Source of the DNA: Candidatus Uhrbacteria bacterium
GTDB taxonomy: Bacteria; Patescibacteriota; Patescibacteriia; JACQRZ01
Assembly (NCBI GenBank): GCA_016206155.1
Contig: JACQSC010000005.1
Span: forward strand, 1-38,417
DNA: 38,417 nucleotides
Direction: 5' to 3'
Shown here: positions 7,426 to 17,515 of the stretch, piece after piece
Layout of the letters: every line of letters starts with the position of its first letter
Numbering within the stretch: position 1 is the first letter of the stretch
Notes under the pieces: generated by a model
Databases searched by the model: none
The model's input: the letters and a program-made list of their open reading frames with translations, nothing else
Told to the model about the DNA's origin: nothing
Made by a program: the position numbers and the translations under genes

Positions 7426-7644
7426 ATGAGTCTTTTAACCGTGCCGCTTGATGGGCTGTTAACTGAAAAAATTGAGGAACTCATTGGTCGCGGAAGAGCC
7501 GCCAATAAAGCCGATTTTGCCCGACGCGCATTACAGCACTATATTGAAGAACAGGCAATCTTAGATGTGTTGAGCGCCGAACAAGAGGTGTCTGAAGGCA
7601 AGATACTGTGTGGCGATCTAGACGAACTGGCGGCAAAGATATGA
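7426..7644 (+). CDS. RHH-type antitoxin (ParD-like)
   Basis: Predicted antitoxin and autorepressor of the downstream toxin. The 72-aa product opens with a beta strand (SLLTVPLDGLLTEKIEELI), then helix-turn-helix-like residues ANKADFARRALQHYIEE, which is the ribbon-helix-helix fold. The C-terminal tail, about residues 45-72, is acidic, as expected for the toxin-binding part. Its stop overlaps the toxin start (ATGA), which is typical of TA pairs. The pair sits between secY and map, a place normally held by housekeeping genes, so it was probably inserted there. Confidence 0.8.
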   Translation: MSLLTVPLDGLLTEKIEELIGRGRAANKADFARRALQHYIEEQAILDVLSAEQEVSEGKILCGDLDELAAKI

Positions 7645-7898
7645 CGGTGAGCTTCGCGCCTTCCTTTGTGCGGACATATAAGAATCTGCCAGAACAGCTC
7701 AAACAAGAAGTGAGGGAGAAGATTGCGCTTTTCGAACAAAACCAAAAACATCATTTTCTCAGAACGCATAAACTCAAAGGGAGATTAAAGGGTCGGCAGA
7801 GTTTTTCGGTGAATTATAAATATCGGATCGTTTTTATCACCCAGTCGAGAACGGAGGCAATATTGTTGGCCGTAGGCGATCACGATGTATACGCATAG
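7641..7898 (+). CDS. RelE/ParE-family toxin
   Basis: The 85-aa product has the RelE/ParE/YafQ pattern. It starts with a strand (MTVSFAPSFVRTYKNLP), then helices with LKQEVREKIALFEQN, then HKLKGRLKGRQSFSVNYKYRIVF and a final strand ILLAVGDHDVYA. RelE-type members cleave mRNA on the ribosome and ParE-type members poison gyrase. The sequence alone does not settle which applies, but the C-terminal GDHDVY and central YRIVF are closer to the YafQ/RelE side. It overlaps the antitoxin gene by 4 nt. Confidence 0.8.
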   Translation: MTVSFAPSFVRTYKNLPEQLKQEVREKIALFEQNQKHHFLRTHKLKGRLKGRQSFSVNYKYRIVFITQSRTEAILLAVGDHDVYA

Positions 7899-7902
7899 TA
7901 CT

Positions 7903-8676
7903 ATGATCTCACTAAAAACATCAGAAGAAATTGACATCATGCGGCGGGGTGCGCGGATTCTTGTTGCTGCATTAACGGCAGCACGTGATGCGGTTCGACC
8001 CGGCGTATCGTTAAAGGAGCTTGATGTCATTGCCCGCGATACAATTCTTGCCTGTGGAGGCGAGCCGGCGTTTTTTGGTTATGGTCAGCGAAAAGGTCAG
8101 ACAGGATTTCCTGCAACGCTCTGCGCCTCTGTTAATGATGAGGTGGTACACGGAATCGGATGCCGCGATATTCTTTTGAAAGAAGGGGATATCGTTGGAT
8201 TTGATCTGGGGGTGAAGTATGAAAAGATGTACACCGATATGGCAGTGACGGTTGGTTCTGGAACGGTGTCGCCGCAGTCGCAGAAATTAATAGACGTCAC
8301 GCGCGAGGTTCTTTCGCGCGCGATCGCTCTTGTGCGTCCCGGAGCACATACGGCAGATATCTCAAAAGAGATCCAGAATTATTGCGAAGGAAATGGATTT
8401 GGCGTTATTCGCGATCTCTCCGGTCATGGGATTGGATACAATCTCCATGAGGAGCCATCAATTTTTTGTTTTGACGATCCGCGTAATCCCGATGTAGTTC
8501 TGGAAGAAGGCATGGTTATTTGTATCGAACCAATGGTGGTAACGGGAGACTGGCGCGTCACAACCGATGAAGATTGTTGGACGATTCGCACAGTCGATGG
8601 CGGCGCTGCTGCGCACTTTGAACATACCATCGCCGTCACGCACGATGGGTATGAAGTGCTAACACTCGGATTATGA
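7903..8676 (+). CDS. map: Type I methionine aminopeptidase
   Basis: Removes the initiator methionine from nascent proteins. The 257-aa product has the complete dinuclear metal site: D101, D112, H175 (in GHGIG), E209 (in IEPM) and E240. The substrate-pocket region also looks normal. I use the ATG at 7903, which starts after the toxin stop; an in-frame ATG at 7885 would overlap the toxin. The stop overlaps the ruvX start as ATGA, so the two genes are coupled. map commonly follows secY (and adk) in bacterial ribosomal clusters. Confidence 0.96.
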   Translation: MISLKTSEEIDIMRRGARILVAALTAARDAVRPGVSLKELDVIARDTILACGGEPAFFGYGQRKGQTGFPATLCASVNDEVVHGIGCRDILLKEGDIVGFDLGVKYEKMYTDMAVTVGSGTVSPQSQKLIDVTREVLSRAIALVRPGAHTADISKEIQNYCEGNGFGVIRDLSGHGIGYNLHEEPSIFCFDDPRNPDVVLEEGMVICIEPMVVTGDWRVTTDEDCWTIRTVDGGAAAHFEHTIAVTHDGYEVLTLGL

Positions 8677-9119
8677 GATATCTCGGCATTGACTACGGAT
8701 TACGGTATGTGGGGTTGGCGCTTGGAGATGATGAGACGCATATGGCGATGCCGTATAAAACGATCGATCAAACACATGAACACATTTTTGATGCGCTAAA
8801 AAAAATAATCCTCGACGAGCATGTCGAGGCGCTTGTTGTTGGTATGCCATTTTCTCAAGGCGCCTCGCGCGAACAAGAAAAAATTGGGTCAAAGGCTTCA
8901 GTTTCGCGGAGCGAATCTGTGCCTGACCCCATTTTTCAAGCGTTTATTAAGCAGCTAAAAAGTGAAGTTACCATGCCCATTCATGAGCAGAATGAGCAAT
9001 TCACGTCGCAAGAAGCGGCTAAGCGATTACGCGAGGGAGGCGGGGGAGACGATCACAGCGTCGCGGCGATGCTCATCCTCCAGGGATATTTAGACTATAC
9101 CCTAACCACTAACCACTAA
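8673..9119 (+). CDS. ruvX: Putative pre-16S rRNA nuclease / Holliday junction resolvase-like (YqgF/RuvX)
   Basis: YqgF proteins have an RNase H-like fold and mature the 5' end of 16S rRNA. The 148-aa product starts with the first acidic motif MRYLGIDYGLRYVGLALGD, has ALVVGMPFSQGA, and the last acidic motif DDHSVAAMLILQGYL. The usual DERLT-type motif reads NEQFTS, so an expected aspartate is asparagine. Residues about 69-88 come from an in-frame REP-like hairpin insertion (8877-8936); without it the protein would be about 130 aa. The final TLTTNH and the stop are encoded by the heptanucleotide array that follows. Confidence 0.85.
   Translation: MRYLGIDYGLRYVGLALGDDETHMAMPYKTIDQTHEHIFDALKKIILDEHVEALVVGMPFSQGASREQEKIGSKASVSRSESVPDPIFQAFIKQLKSEVTMPIHEQNEQFTSQEAAKRLREGGGGDDHSVAAMLILQGYLDYTLTTNH
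8877..8936 (+). repeat. REP-like palindrome inserted in frame in ruvX
   Basis: Imperfect outer arms (AAAAAATTGGGTCAAAGGC and GCCTGACCCCATTTTT) enclose an inner TTCGC-GGA-GCGAA hairpin. The GGGGTCAGG-type arm is the same kind seen in the RAYT-derived elements at 24506 and 27324. The insertion keeps the ruvX frame open and adds roughly 16-20 residues (GSKASVSRSESVPDPI). Confidence 0.75.
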
Positions 9120-9132
9120 CCCCTAACCCCTT
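9099..9132 (+). repeat. CCACTAA/CCCCTAA heptanucleotide array before recO
   Basis: Tandem CCACTAA and CCCCTAA heptamers run from inside the 3' end of ruvX to 4 bases before the recO GTG. The ruvX stop codon is a TAA of the array. Confidence 0.88.
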
Positions 9133-9136
9133 CCAC

Positions 9137-9664
9137 GTGACCTACAAAACGCAAGGAATTATTATCGGAAAAAAAGACTATCGCGACGTTGATCGTCTTT
9201 TTACGTTGTATACCTTTGAGCATGGAAAGATACAAGCAGTAGCCCAAGGGACGCGCAAGATAGAGAGCAAGCTTGCGGGGAGTCTTGAATTGTTGAATCA
9301 TTGTTCATTTACCTTTGCAAAAGGAAAGAAGCTCGATCGCATTGCCACGGTTGACGTTCATGAAACATTCGAAACAATCAAGGGAAATCTTTTTTCACTG
9401 TCTGCCACACTCTACGGTGTCGATATTTTTAATCAATTGATTAAGTGGGGTATGTGTGATGAGGCACTTTTTTTGCTGTTGGTTGATTTCCTTGAGTCTG
9501 TTCAAAAGAGCGCACGCCAATCGGCTCAGAGCGCGTGCGTTGATACGTTTTTATCAAAATTGTCCGCGCAATTAGGATATGGAGAGGCGCTGCCACCACT
9601 TGATACAGACCCGCCTTCCCGCGCGTATTTCGATCTTCTATTCAAAGAAAAAGTAACAGTCTAA
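9137..9664 (+). CDS. recO: DNA repair protein RecO
   Basis: RecO loads RecA on SSB-coated DNA and anneals strands. The 175-aa product starts at GTG with MTYKTQGIIIGKKDYRDVDRLFTLYTFEHGKIQAVAQGTRKIESKLAG, the N-terminal OB fold. It then continues into the helical domain (LEPF-like LLNHCSFTFAKGKKLDRI, then LYGVDIFNQLI). It is shorter than the roughly 240 aa of typical RecO and lacks an evident cysteine zinc site, which is common in reduced genomes. A terminator follows. Confidence 0.88.
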   Translation: MTYKTQGIIIGKKDYRDVDRLFTLYTFEHGKIQAVAQGTRKIESKLAGSLELLNHCSFTFAKGKKLDRIATVDVHETFETIKGNLFSLSATLYGVDIFNQLIKWGMCDEALFLLLVDFLESVQKSARQSAQSACVDTFLSKLSAQLGYGEALPPLDTDPPSRAYFDLLFKEKVTV

Positions 9665-9684
9665 AAGCGAGTCATGTGGTGCTG

Positions 9685-9709
9685 CCCCTTGCAGAAAGGG
9701 GTTTTTTTG
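9685..9709 (+). terminator. Rho-independent terminator after recO
   Basis: CCCCTT, loop GCAGA and AAGGGG form a stem followed by seven Ts. It ends the map-ruvX-recO unit. Confidence 0.85.
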
Positions 9710-9741
9710 TGTACGATACAATCATGATTATCTAAAAAGAT

Positions 9742-9770
9742 TCAATGGCTAAGTCGGTTTAGCCATTGAG
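9742..9770 (+). repeat. TCAATGGCTAA hairpin before aspS
   Basis: TCAATGGCTAA pairs with TTAGCCATTGA (11 bp) around a short GTCGGT loop, 14 nt before the aspS ATG. A near copy in reverse orientation lies at about 26261-26288 in the hairpin-rich gap of the accessory region. It could be a small palindromic repeat or a leader structure; it lacks a T-run, so it is not a typical terminator. Confidence 0.7.
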
Positions 9771-9784
9771 GTATTGTATTGCCT

Positions 9785-11584
9785 ATGTTAAGAACACATA
9801 CCTGCGGCGAACTAAAAAAAGAAGATGTCGGAACATATGTGACACTTTGTGGCTGGGTGCAATCGCGCCGTGATCACGGCGGTCTGATTTTTATTGATCT
9901 GCGTGATCGCTATGGCACTACGCAGGTCGTATTCAATCCCGAGAAACAAAAAAGGAGCTTTGATATCGCCGACACCGCACGATCCGAATATGTTGCGCAG
10001 GTTGAGGGTACGGTTTTGGGGCGACCGGATGAAATGGTTAATCCCAACCTGACAACAGGCGCTATTGAGGTTGAGGGACAGGCAATTACCGTATTAAACG
10101 AATCCCAAACTCCGCCATTCGAAATTGAATCAGACCAAGAAGCGGAGCGCGCGATCAATGAGGAGCGGCGACTAACTTATCGGTATCTCGATCTGCGTCG
10201 TCCGCGCGTGAAGCGCAACATTGTCGTTCGCCATGAAATGGTTCGTTTTATCCGTAATTTTTTGAGCGACCGAAAATTTCTTGAAGTTGAAACGCCGCTT
10301 CTGACCAAGAGCACGCCTGAGGGCGCGCGCGATTATCTCGTGCCAGCGCGCCAACACCCCGGCACGTTCTATTCATTGCCGCAGTCGCCTCAGCAATACA
10401 AACAACTTTTGATGGTTGGCGGCATTGATCGTTATTTCCAGATTGCGAAATGTCTTCGCGATGAAGACAGCCGCGGCGATCGGCAGGCTGAATTTACTCA
10501 ACTTGACCTTGAAATGTCCTTTGTCGAGCGGGATGATGTGTTGGATCTGGTAGAAGAAATGATGATAACGCTGATTGAGCATCTCAATGAAAGGGGATAC
10601 ATCAAAAAGCGCATACTTCAAAAACCAATTCCGCGGCTTGCGTACGATGATGTGATGTTGCGCTATGGTATTGATAAACCGGACCTGCGATTCGGGCTTG
10701 AGATTTCCGATATCACAGAGATGGTGAACGGGTGTGGATTTGCCGTCTTTGCCGATGCGGTGAAAAAGGGGGGAGTGGTGCGCGCGCTCAACGCGCGGGG
10801 AGCAGGGGATGTTTTGTCGCGTTCCCATATCGATGAATTGACGGAATTGGCGAAAAAACATCGGGCGAAAGGCCTTGCATACATCAAAGTAAAGGATGGT
10901 GGCGAACTCGACTCGCCGATTGTAAAATTTCTCGGCGACGAGCTCTCAGGCGCGATTGTAAAGAAACTTGGCGCGCACGCAGGAGATATCATTTTCTTTG
11001 GCGCCGACCATCATCTCATCGCTGAAGAGGCGCTTGCATATGTTCGGCTCGATCTTGGCCGGCGCTTGAATATGATTGACCCCGAGGTCATTGCGCTCTC
11101 GTTCACGATTGATTTTCCGCTCTTTGAACCGGAGATGGTTGATGGCCACTATGCGCCGATGCACCACATGTTTACCATGCCGCGCAAGGAAGACATCTCG
11201 CTTCTTGATACGGATCCGCTCAAAGTCAAGTCATGGCAGTATGACCTTGTTATCAACGGGAATGAGACGGCCGGAGGAAGCATCCGTATTCATGTGCCTG
11301 ACATTCAACAGAAGATATTCGACCTTATCGGATTTTCAGAAGAAGACGAAAAGAATTTTGCCCACATGCTCGAGGCATTCCGCTATGGCGCACCGCCGCA
11401 TGGTGGTATGGCGCCAGGTATTGATCGCATCCTTATGCTCTTGCTTGATGAGCCCAATATTCGCGAGGTGATGGCATTCCCAAAGACCGGTGACGGAAGC
11501 GACCTTGTTATTGGCGCCCCAGCCTTCGTCGATCCAAAGCAATTAAAAGAACTGGGCATCCAATCCCTAACCCCTAACCCCTAA
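9785..11584 (+). CDS. aspS: Aspartyl-tRNA synthetase, bacterial type
   Basis: Class II synthetase charging tRNA-Asp, and probably also tRNA-Asn in an organism with GatCA. The 599-aa product has the anticodon-binding OB fold (residues 1-110, VTLCGWVQSRRDHGGLIFIDLRD), then the class II core with FLEVETPLLTKSTPEGARDYLVP, the bacterial GAD insertion about residues 290-420, and motif 3 APGIDRILMLLL near the end. I choose the ATG at 9785 over the TTG at 9779. The last residues SLTPNP and the stop are encoded by a CCCCTAA array. Confidence 0.97.
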   Translation: MLRTHTCGELKKEDVGTYVTLCGWVQSRRDHGGLIFIDLRDRYGTTQVVFNPEKQKRSFDIADTARSEYVAQVEGTVLGRPDEMVNPNLTTGAIEVEGQAITVLNESQTPPFEIESDQEAERAINEERRLTYRYLDLRRPRVKRNIVVRHEMVRFIRNFLSDRKFLEVETPLLTKSTPEGARDYLVPARQHPGTFYSLPQSPQQYKQLLMVGGIDRYFQIAKCLRDEDSRGDRQAEFTQLDLEMSFVERDDVLDLVEEMMITLIEHLNERGYIKKRILQKPIPRLAYDDVMLRYGIDKPDLRFGLEISDITEMVNGCGFAVFADAVKKGGVVRALNARGAGDVLSRSHIDELTELAKKHRAKGLAYIKVKDGGELDSPIVKFLGDELSGAIVKKLGAHAGDIIFFGADHHLIAEEALAYVRLDLGRRLNMIDPEVIALSFTIDFPLFEPEMVDGHYAPMHHMFTMPRKEDISLLDTDPLKVKSWQYDLVINGNETAGGSIRIHVPDIQQKIFDLIGFSEEDEKNFAHMLEAFRYGAPPHGGMAPGIDRILMLLLDEPNIREVMAFPKTGDGSDLVIGAPAFVDPKQLKELGIQSLTPNP

Positions 11585-11603
11585 ACCCTAAACCCTAAAC
11601 CCT
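11565..11603 (+). repeat. CCCCTAA/CCCTAAA array after aspS
   Basis: About five heptamers, changing from CCCCTAA to CCCTAAA, overlap the last codons of aspS, supply its stop codon and end 7 bases before the ATG of the next gene. Confidence 0.9.
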
Positions 11604-11610
11604 GTATTCT

Positions 11611-12177
11611 ATGTCTCTCCCAAAGAAGCTTGTCTCTTATTTGGAGAAAAACAAAGTGCGGTACGATATTCTCAAACACCGCATTGCCTATACCGCATAT
11701 GACCTGGCCGCGACGCTTCGCGTTCCTGAGGTCGGCGTTACAAAGGCGCTGCTGCTCAAGACAGAGCAGGGGCTCGTCCTTGCCTTGCTTTCAGCGGCGC
11801 ATCAACTGGATCTTGCGCGCGTGCTAAAAGTCCTGAAGGCGAAGAAGGCACGTATTTTAAAAGAATCAGAAATGGTCAAGGCTCTCAAATTGGGGAGAAA
11901 GCCGCTCCATGCGTTTTCAAAGCTCTACAAGATTCCCGTGGTGATGGAGCGAGCGCTATTAAAAAACAAAAGCCTCATTCTTCCATCCGGAGCTTTTACC
12001 GAATCATTGAAGCTTTCCATAAAAAGTTTCCTTACGCTTGAGAATCCGATCGTTGGCACCTTTGGTGTTCGCCGGAAGAGTAAAGCAGCGAAACAAAAAA
12101 AGAAAAATGGAACCACGTCAAAAAAGAAACGTGCGCCAATACGACGAATCATGAATCATGGCTTTCCTAAACCCTAA
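11611..12177 (+). CDS. YbaK/ProX-like aminoacyl-tRNA deacylase domain protein
   Basis: Members of this family hydrolyse mischarged aminoacyl-tRNAs, for example Cys- or Ala-tRNA-Pro. The 188-aa product begins with the family-like VSYLEKNKVRYDILKHRIAYTAYDLAATLRVPEVGVTKALLL, in which a histidine-then-K-T pattern precedes the substrate pocket. The middle section has LALLSAAHQLDLARV and the C-terminal half has LPSGAFTESLKLS. A 35-residue lysine-rich tail is unusual and could bind RNA. The last residues FPKP and the stop come from the next heptamer array. Family assignment is fairly sure; substrate is unknown. Confidence 0.75.
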   Translation: MSLPKKLVSYLEKNKVRYDILKHRIAYTAYDLAATLRVPEVGVTKALLLKTEQGLVLALLSAAHQLDLARVLKVLKAKKARILKESEMVKALKLGRKPLHAFSKLYKIPVVMERALLKNKSLILPSGAFTESLKLSIKSFLTLENPIVGTFGVRRKSKAAKQKKKNGTTSKKKRAPIRRIMNHGFPKP

Positions 12178-12203
12178 ACCCTAACCCCTAACCCCTAAAC
12201 CCT
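12166..12203 (+). repeat. CCCTAAA/CCCCTAA array before scpA
   Basis: Five heptamers of mixed CCCTAAA and CCCCTAA type, overlapping the 3' end of the previous gene and supplying its stop. They end 6 bases before the scpA GTG. Confidence 0.9.
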
Positions 12204-12209
12204 GCTTTC

Positions 12210-13502
12210 GTGTTTTCTGTTAAACTTGAACACTTCGAGGGGCCCTTGGATCTTCTTCTTCATCTTATTGAAGATGAAAAGCTTGATATCACCGAGGTGT
12301 CGCTTTCGCGTGTTGCGGATCAGTATCTGATGAGCCTCGCGCAATTTTCAGACGAGCATCGACTCGACGAGCTTGCTGATTTTATTGTTATCGCCGCAAA
12401 ACTCCTCCTCATAAAGTCCCGCGCGTTGGCGCCGCTCCTTGCGCCGGAAGAAGAGGAAGAGATTCAAGAACTCGAACGCCAGTTAAAGCTCTATCGCGCG
12501 TTTGTCGATGCCGCAAAAAAAATCGACGCGCTCTATCGCTCACTGCGCGTTGCATTTCCTCGCCGTGCGCAGCTCCTGCCGGATGGCGGTTTTGTCCCAC
12601 CGCAATCAGTGTCGCCGCAGATTCTGCACGATACCTTTGTTCGGATGCTGAAGGACATCCGTGTCAGCACGGAACAGCCGCGAGAAATTATATTTCCGGC
12701 GCGCGTGAGCATCAAAGAAAAAATTCAACATATCGTTACCATGCTTTCACAGCGCGCACGATTTCGATTTCGCGACATGCTCGAGGGCGCCTCGTCAAAG
12801 GCCGACATTGTCGTAAGTTTTATGGCGTTGCTTGAGCTCGTAAAACAGCGAAGCGTGGCGGTGTCGCAACGAGCTCTTTTTGACGAGATTGTCATTTCTA
12901 AAAGTCCCGCGCCTGTGCACAGTCAGCGCGGGTCAACATTGATTGAGGTTATGATCGCATTGGTAGTGATTGCTGTCGGTCTTTTGGGGGCGCTGTCTCT
13001 TGCGACAAGCAATGTGCGCAATCAGGGGATTGGCCTTTCGCGTCTTATTGCCAACAATAGCGCGCGGGAGGGCATTGAGCTTGTGCGGAATATTCGCGAC
13101 TCCAACTGGCTTTCGGGCCCTTCGCGCGCGTGGTATGACGGGATCGCGGGGAGCACGGCATGCGCCGTCATCAGAGATGCGCGCGTTGCGACTCTTGATT
13201 TTATTCAATGTCCCGCGGGCGCGGATTTTTTTACCGATAAGTATCGTCTTGTAAAAAATGAAACGGCAATCGCCGATGTTTTTCTGCAGCAGGGGAACCA
13301 GGCAAGCGTTTCCGGATCGCCAACCGCATTTTATCGCAAACTTGAATTAAAGCCGCTGTGTCTTGTTGCCGGCGCGGAAACGCTGACGGGGTGTACGATT
13401 GCAAGCGCGATCGGTATGCGGGTGACCAGCGAAGTCTCGTGGAAACAGAGTGGACAGGATCGTATGGTGCGATTGCGCGAAAATCTTTATAACTGGAGGT
13501 AG
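12210..13502 (+). CDS. scpA: ScpA-type condensin subunit fused in frame to a PilV-like prepilin
   Basis: One uninterrupted 430-codon frame. Residues 1-235 are ScpA, the kleisin of the SMC complex: EHFEGPLDLLLHLIEDEKLDI at the start, FIVIAAKLLLIKSRALAP and a C-terminal winged-helix-like ELVKQRSVAVSQRALFDEI. Residues 236-430 are a type IV minor prepilin with the processing motif QRG-STLIEVMIALVVIAVGLLGAL (cleavage expected after G241) and a PilV-like soluble domain with a cysteine pair. An in-frame GTG at 12915, directly before the pilin part, could start the pilin separately, but no ribosome binding site is visible there. pilW- and pilX-like genes follow, so the second half belongs to the pilin operon. 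Either a true fusion or two reading frames that lost the stop between them. Confidence 0.8.
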   Translation: MFSVKLEHFEGPLDLLLHLIEDEKLDITEVSLSRVADQYLMSLAQFSDEHRLDELADFIVIAAKLLLIKSRALAPLLAPEEEEEIQELERQLKLYRAFVDAAKKIDALYRSLRVAFPRRAQLLPDGGFVPPQSVSPQILHDTFVRMLKDIRVSTEQPREIIFPARVSIKEKIQHIVTMLSQRARFRFRDMLEGASSKADIVVSFMALLELVKQRSVAVSQRALFDEIVISKSPAPVHSQRGSTLIEVMIALVVIAVGLLGALSLATSNVRNQGIGLSRLIANNSAREGIELVRNIRDSNWLSGPSRAWYDGIAGSTACAVIRDARVATLDFIQCPAGADFFTDKYRLVKNETAIADVFLQQGNQASVSGSPTAFYRKLELKPLCLVAGAETLTGCTIASAIGMRVTSEVSWKQSGQDRMVRLRENLYNWR

Positions 13503-13507
13503 GCAAG

Positions 13508-14177
13508 ATGTCAACTTTCAACTTTCAACTTTCAACTTTCAAAATTCCTCGTGGGTTTACCCAGCCCAAGCGCCGTGGGGCTGGGTTTACCCTCGTGGAG
13601 ATGCTCGTTGCGGTCAGTATATTTTCCGTGCTCGTCGTCGTGTCAATGGATGTGTTTATCCGTGCGCAGCGCGCACAGCGCGAAGCCGCAGCGCTTGAGA
13701 AGGTGCAGGATGTGACGCGGTTTATCCTAACGCGCATGGCGCAGGAATTCCATACAGGGCACATTGATTATGACTATTATAAAACAGCGCTGCCGAGAAC
13801 CATTTCCGCTACTGCAATCACCTCTGATACGCTTGCATTAAAAAACAGCGAGGATACGACGCTGCTCTTTAGAAAAGAAGAAAGCGGCATATGCGGCACG
13901 GGTGGTGCAACGTCGCCGTGCATGGCAATGATTCTGGATCCGGGCGGCACCAATCAGTCAGAGATGGTAACGCCGGATGGTTATACGGTAGAGAAGTTTA
14001 CTGTTGTTGTTACGCCAAGCGCAGACTCGCTCACGGTTGACCCCACGCCCACGCTTAATGATTACCCCTTTGATCTGCAGCCGCGCATCACAATCATGAT
14101 GACCGTCAAAGGAACGGTTGCCGGTCTTCGCAGGCCAATTACCGTTCCTATCCAAACGACTCTATCATCACGTGAAT

Positions 14178-14188
<11 letters not shown>
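13508..14188 (+). CDS. PilW-like minor type IV prepilin
   Basis: Minor pilins prime and cap type IV pili in the cell envelope. The 226-aa product has a long leader of 25 residues. Most of its start is translated from a CAACTTT heptamer array. The prepilin motif G-FTLVEMLVAVSIFSVLVVVSMDVFIRA follows, with predicted cleavage after the glycine of GAGFTLVE, then the helix RAQREAAALEKVQDVTRFILTRM typical of PilW-like proteins. A GxCGTGG...SPC cysteine pair may form a disulfide. An initiation codon nearer the pilin motif is possible. Its stop overlaps the next pilin gene. Confidence 0.82.
13511..13541 (+). repeat. CAACTTT heptanucleotide array at the start of a pilin gene
   Basis: Four tandem CAACTTT heptamers begin 3 bases after the ATG and are translated as the pilin leader (STFNFQLSTF). 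The unit has no stop codon in the forward direction but contains TGA on the other strand, unlike the arrays before rplE and rpsE. Confidence 0.9.
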
Positions 14189-17182
<2,994 letters not shown>

Positions 17183-17187
17183 TAAAA

Positions 17188-17219
17188 AAATGCCGCTCGA
17201 ACACTTTGCCGAGCGGCAT
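17188..17219 (-). terminator. Terminator hairpin between ligA and a minus-strand gene
   Basis: ATGCCGCTCG pairs with CGAGCGGCAT around a 10-nt loop. On the minus strand it is followed by a run of Ts, so it is best as the terminator of the small minus-strand gene. It can also stall plus-strand transcription from ligA. Confidence 0.75.
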
Positions 17220-17224
17220 AACCA

Positions 17225-17416
17225 TTACGCTCCCGTCCACGGTTTGGGACGTCTACCCCCCTGCAGAAACGCCCCGTGGACGCCAGGCGGGAAGATTATT
17301 CTCAACCCGCCCGACGACGATGCGACTTGCAGGACAAGCGCTACCAGCGCAAGTCCTGCAAGGACGATGGCGCCACCGAGAACGAGGAGCGCAACAATGA
17401 TGACGTTCATCATCAT
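17225..17416 (-). CDS. Small membrane protein, unknown function
   Basis: A 63-aa product beginning MMMNVIIVALLVLGGAIVLAGLALVALVLQVA, one clear hydrophobic segment of about 27 residues, followed by a short polar tail. Reading-frame support comes from context. GGAGG (plus strand 17421-17425) lies 4-10 nt before the run of three ATGs, TGTGATAAT further upstream looks like an extended -10 box, and a terminator hairpin follows directly. Any of the three ATGs may be the true start. Function not recognised; one of few genes on this strand. Confidence 0.65.
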   Translation of the reverse strand: MMMNVIIVALLVLGGAIVLAGLALVALVLQVASSSGGLRIIFPPGVHGAFLQGGRRPKPWTGA

Positions 17417-17515
17417 AGCACCTCCATTATCACAACTCTAACACTTTTTTCCCATATTTCAATTCCCTCGGCGCCCTCTTTTCTTTTTTCGAAAATCATA
17501 TAGGATGAGGAGACT

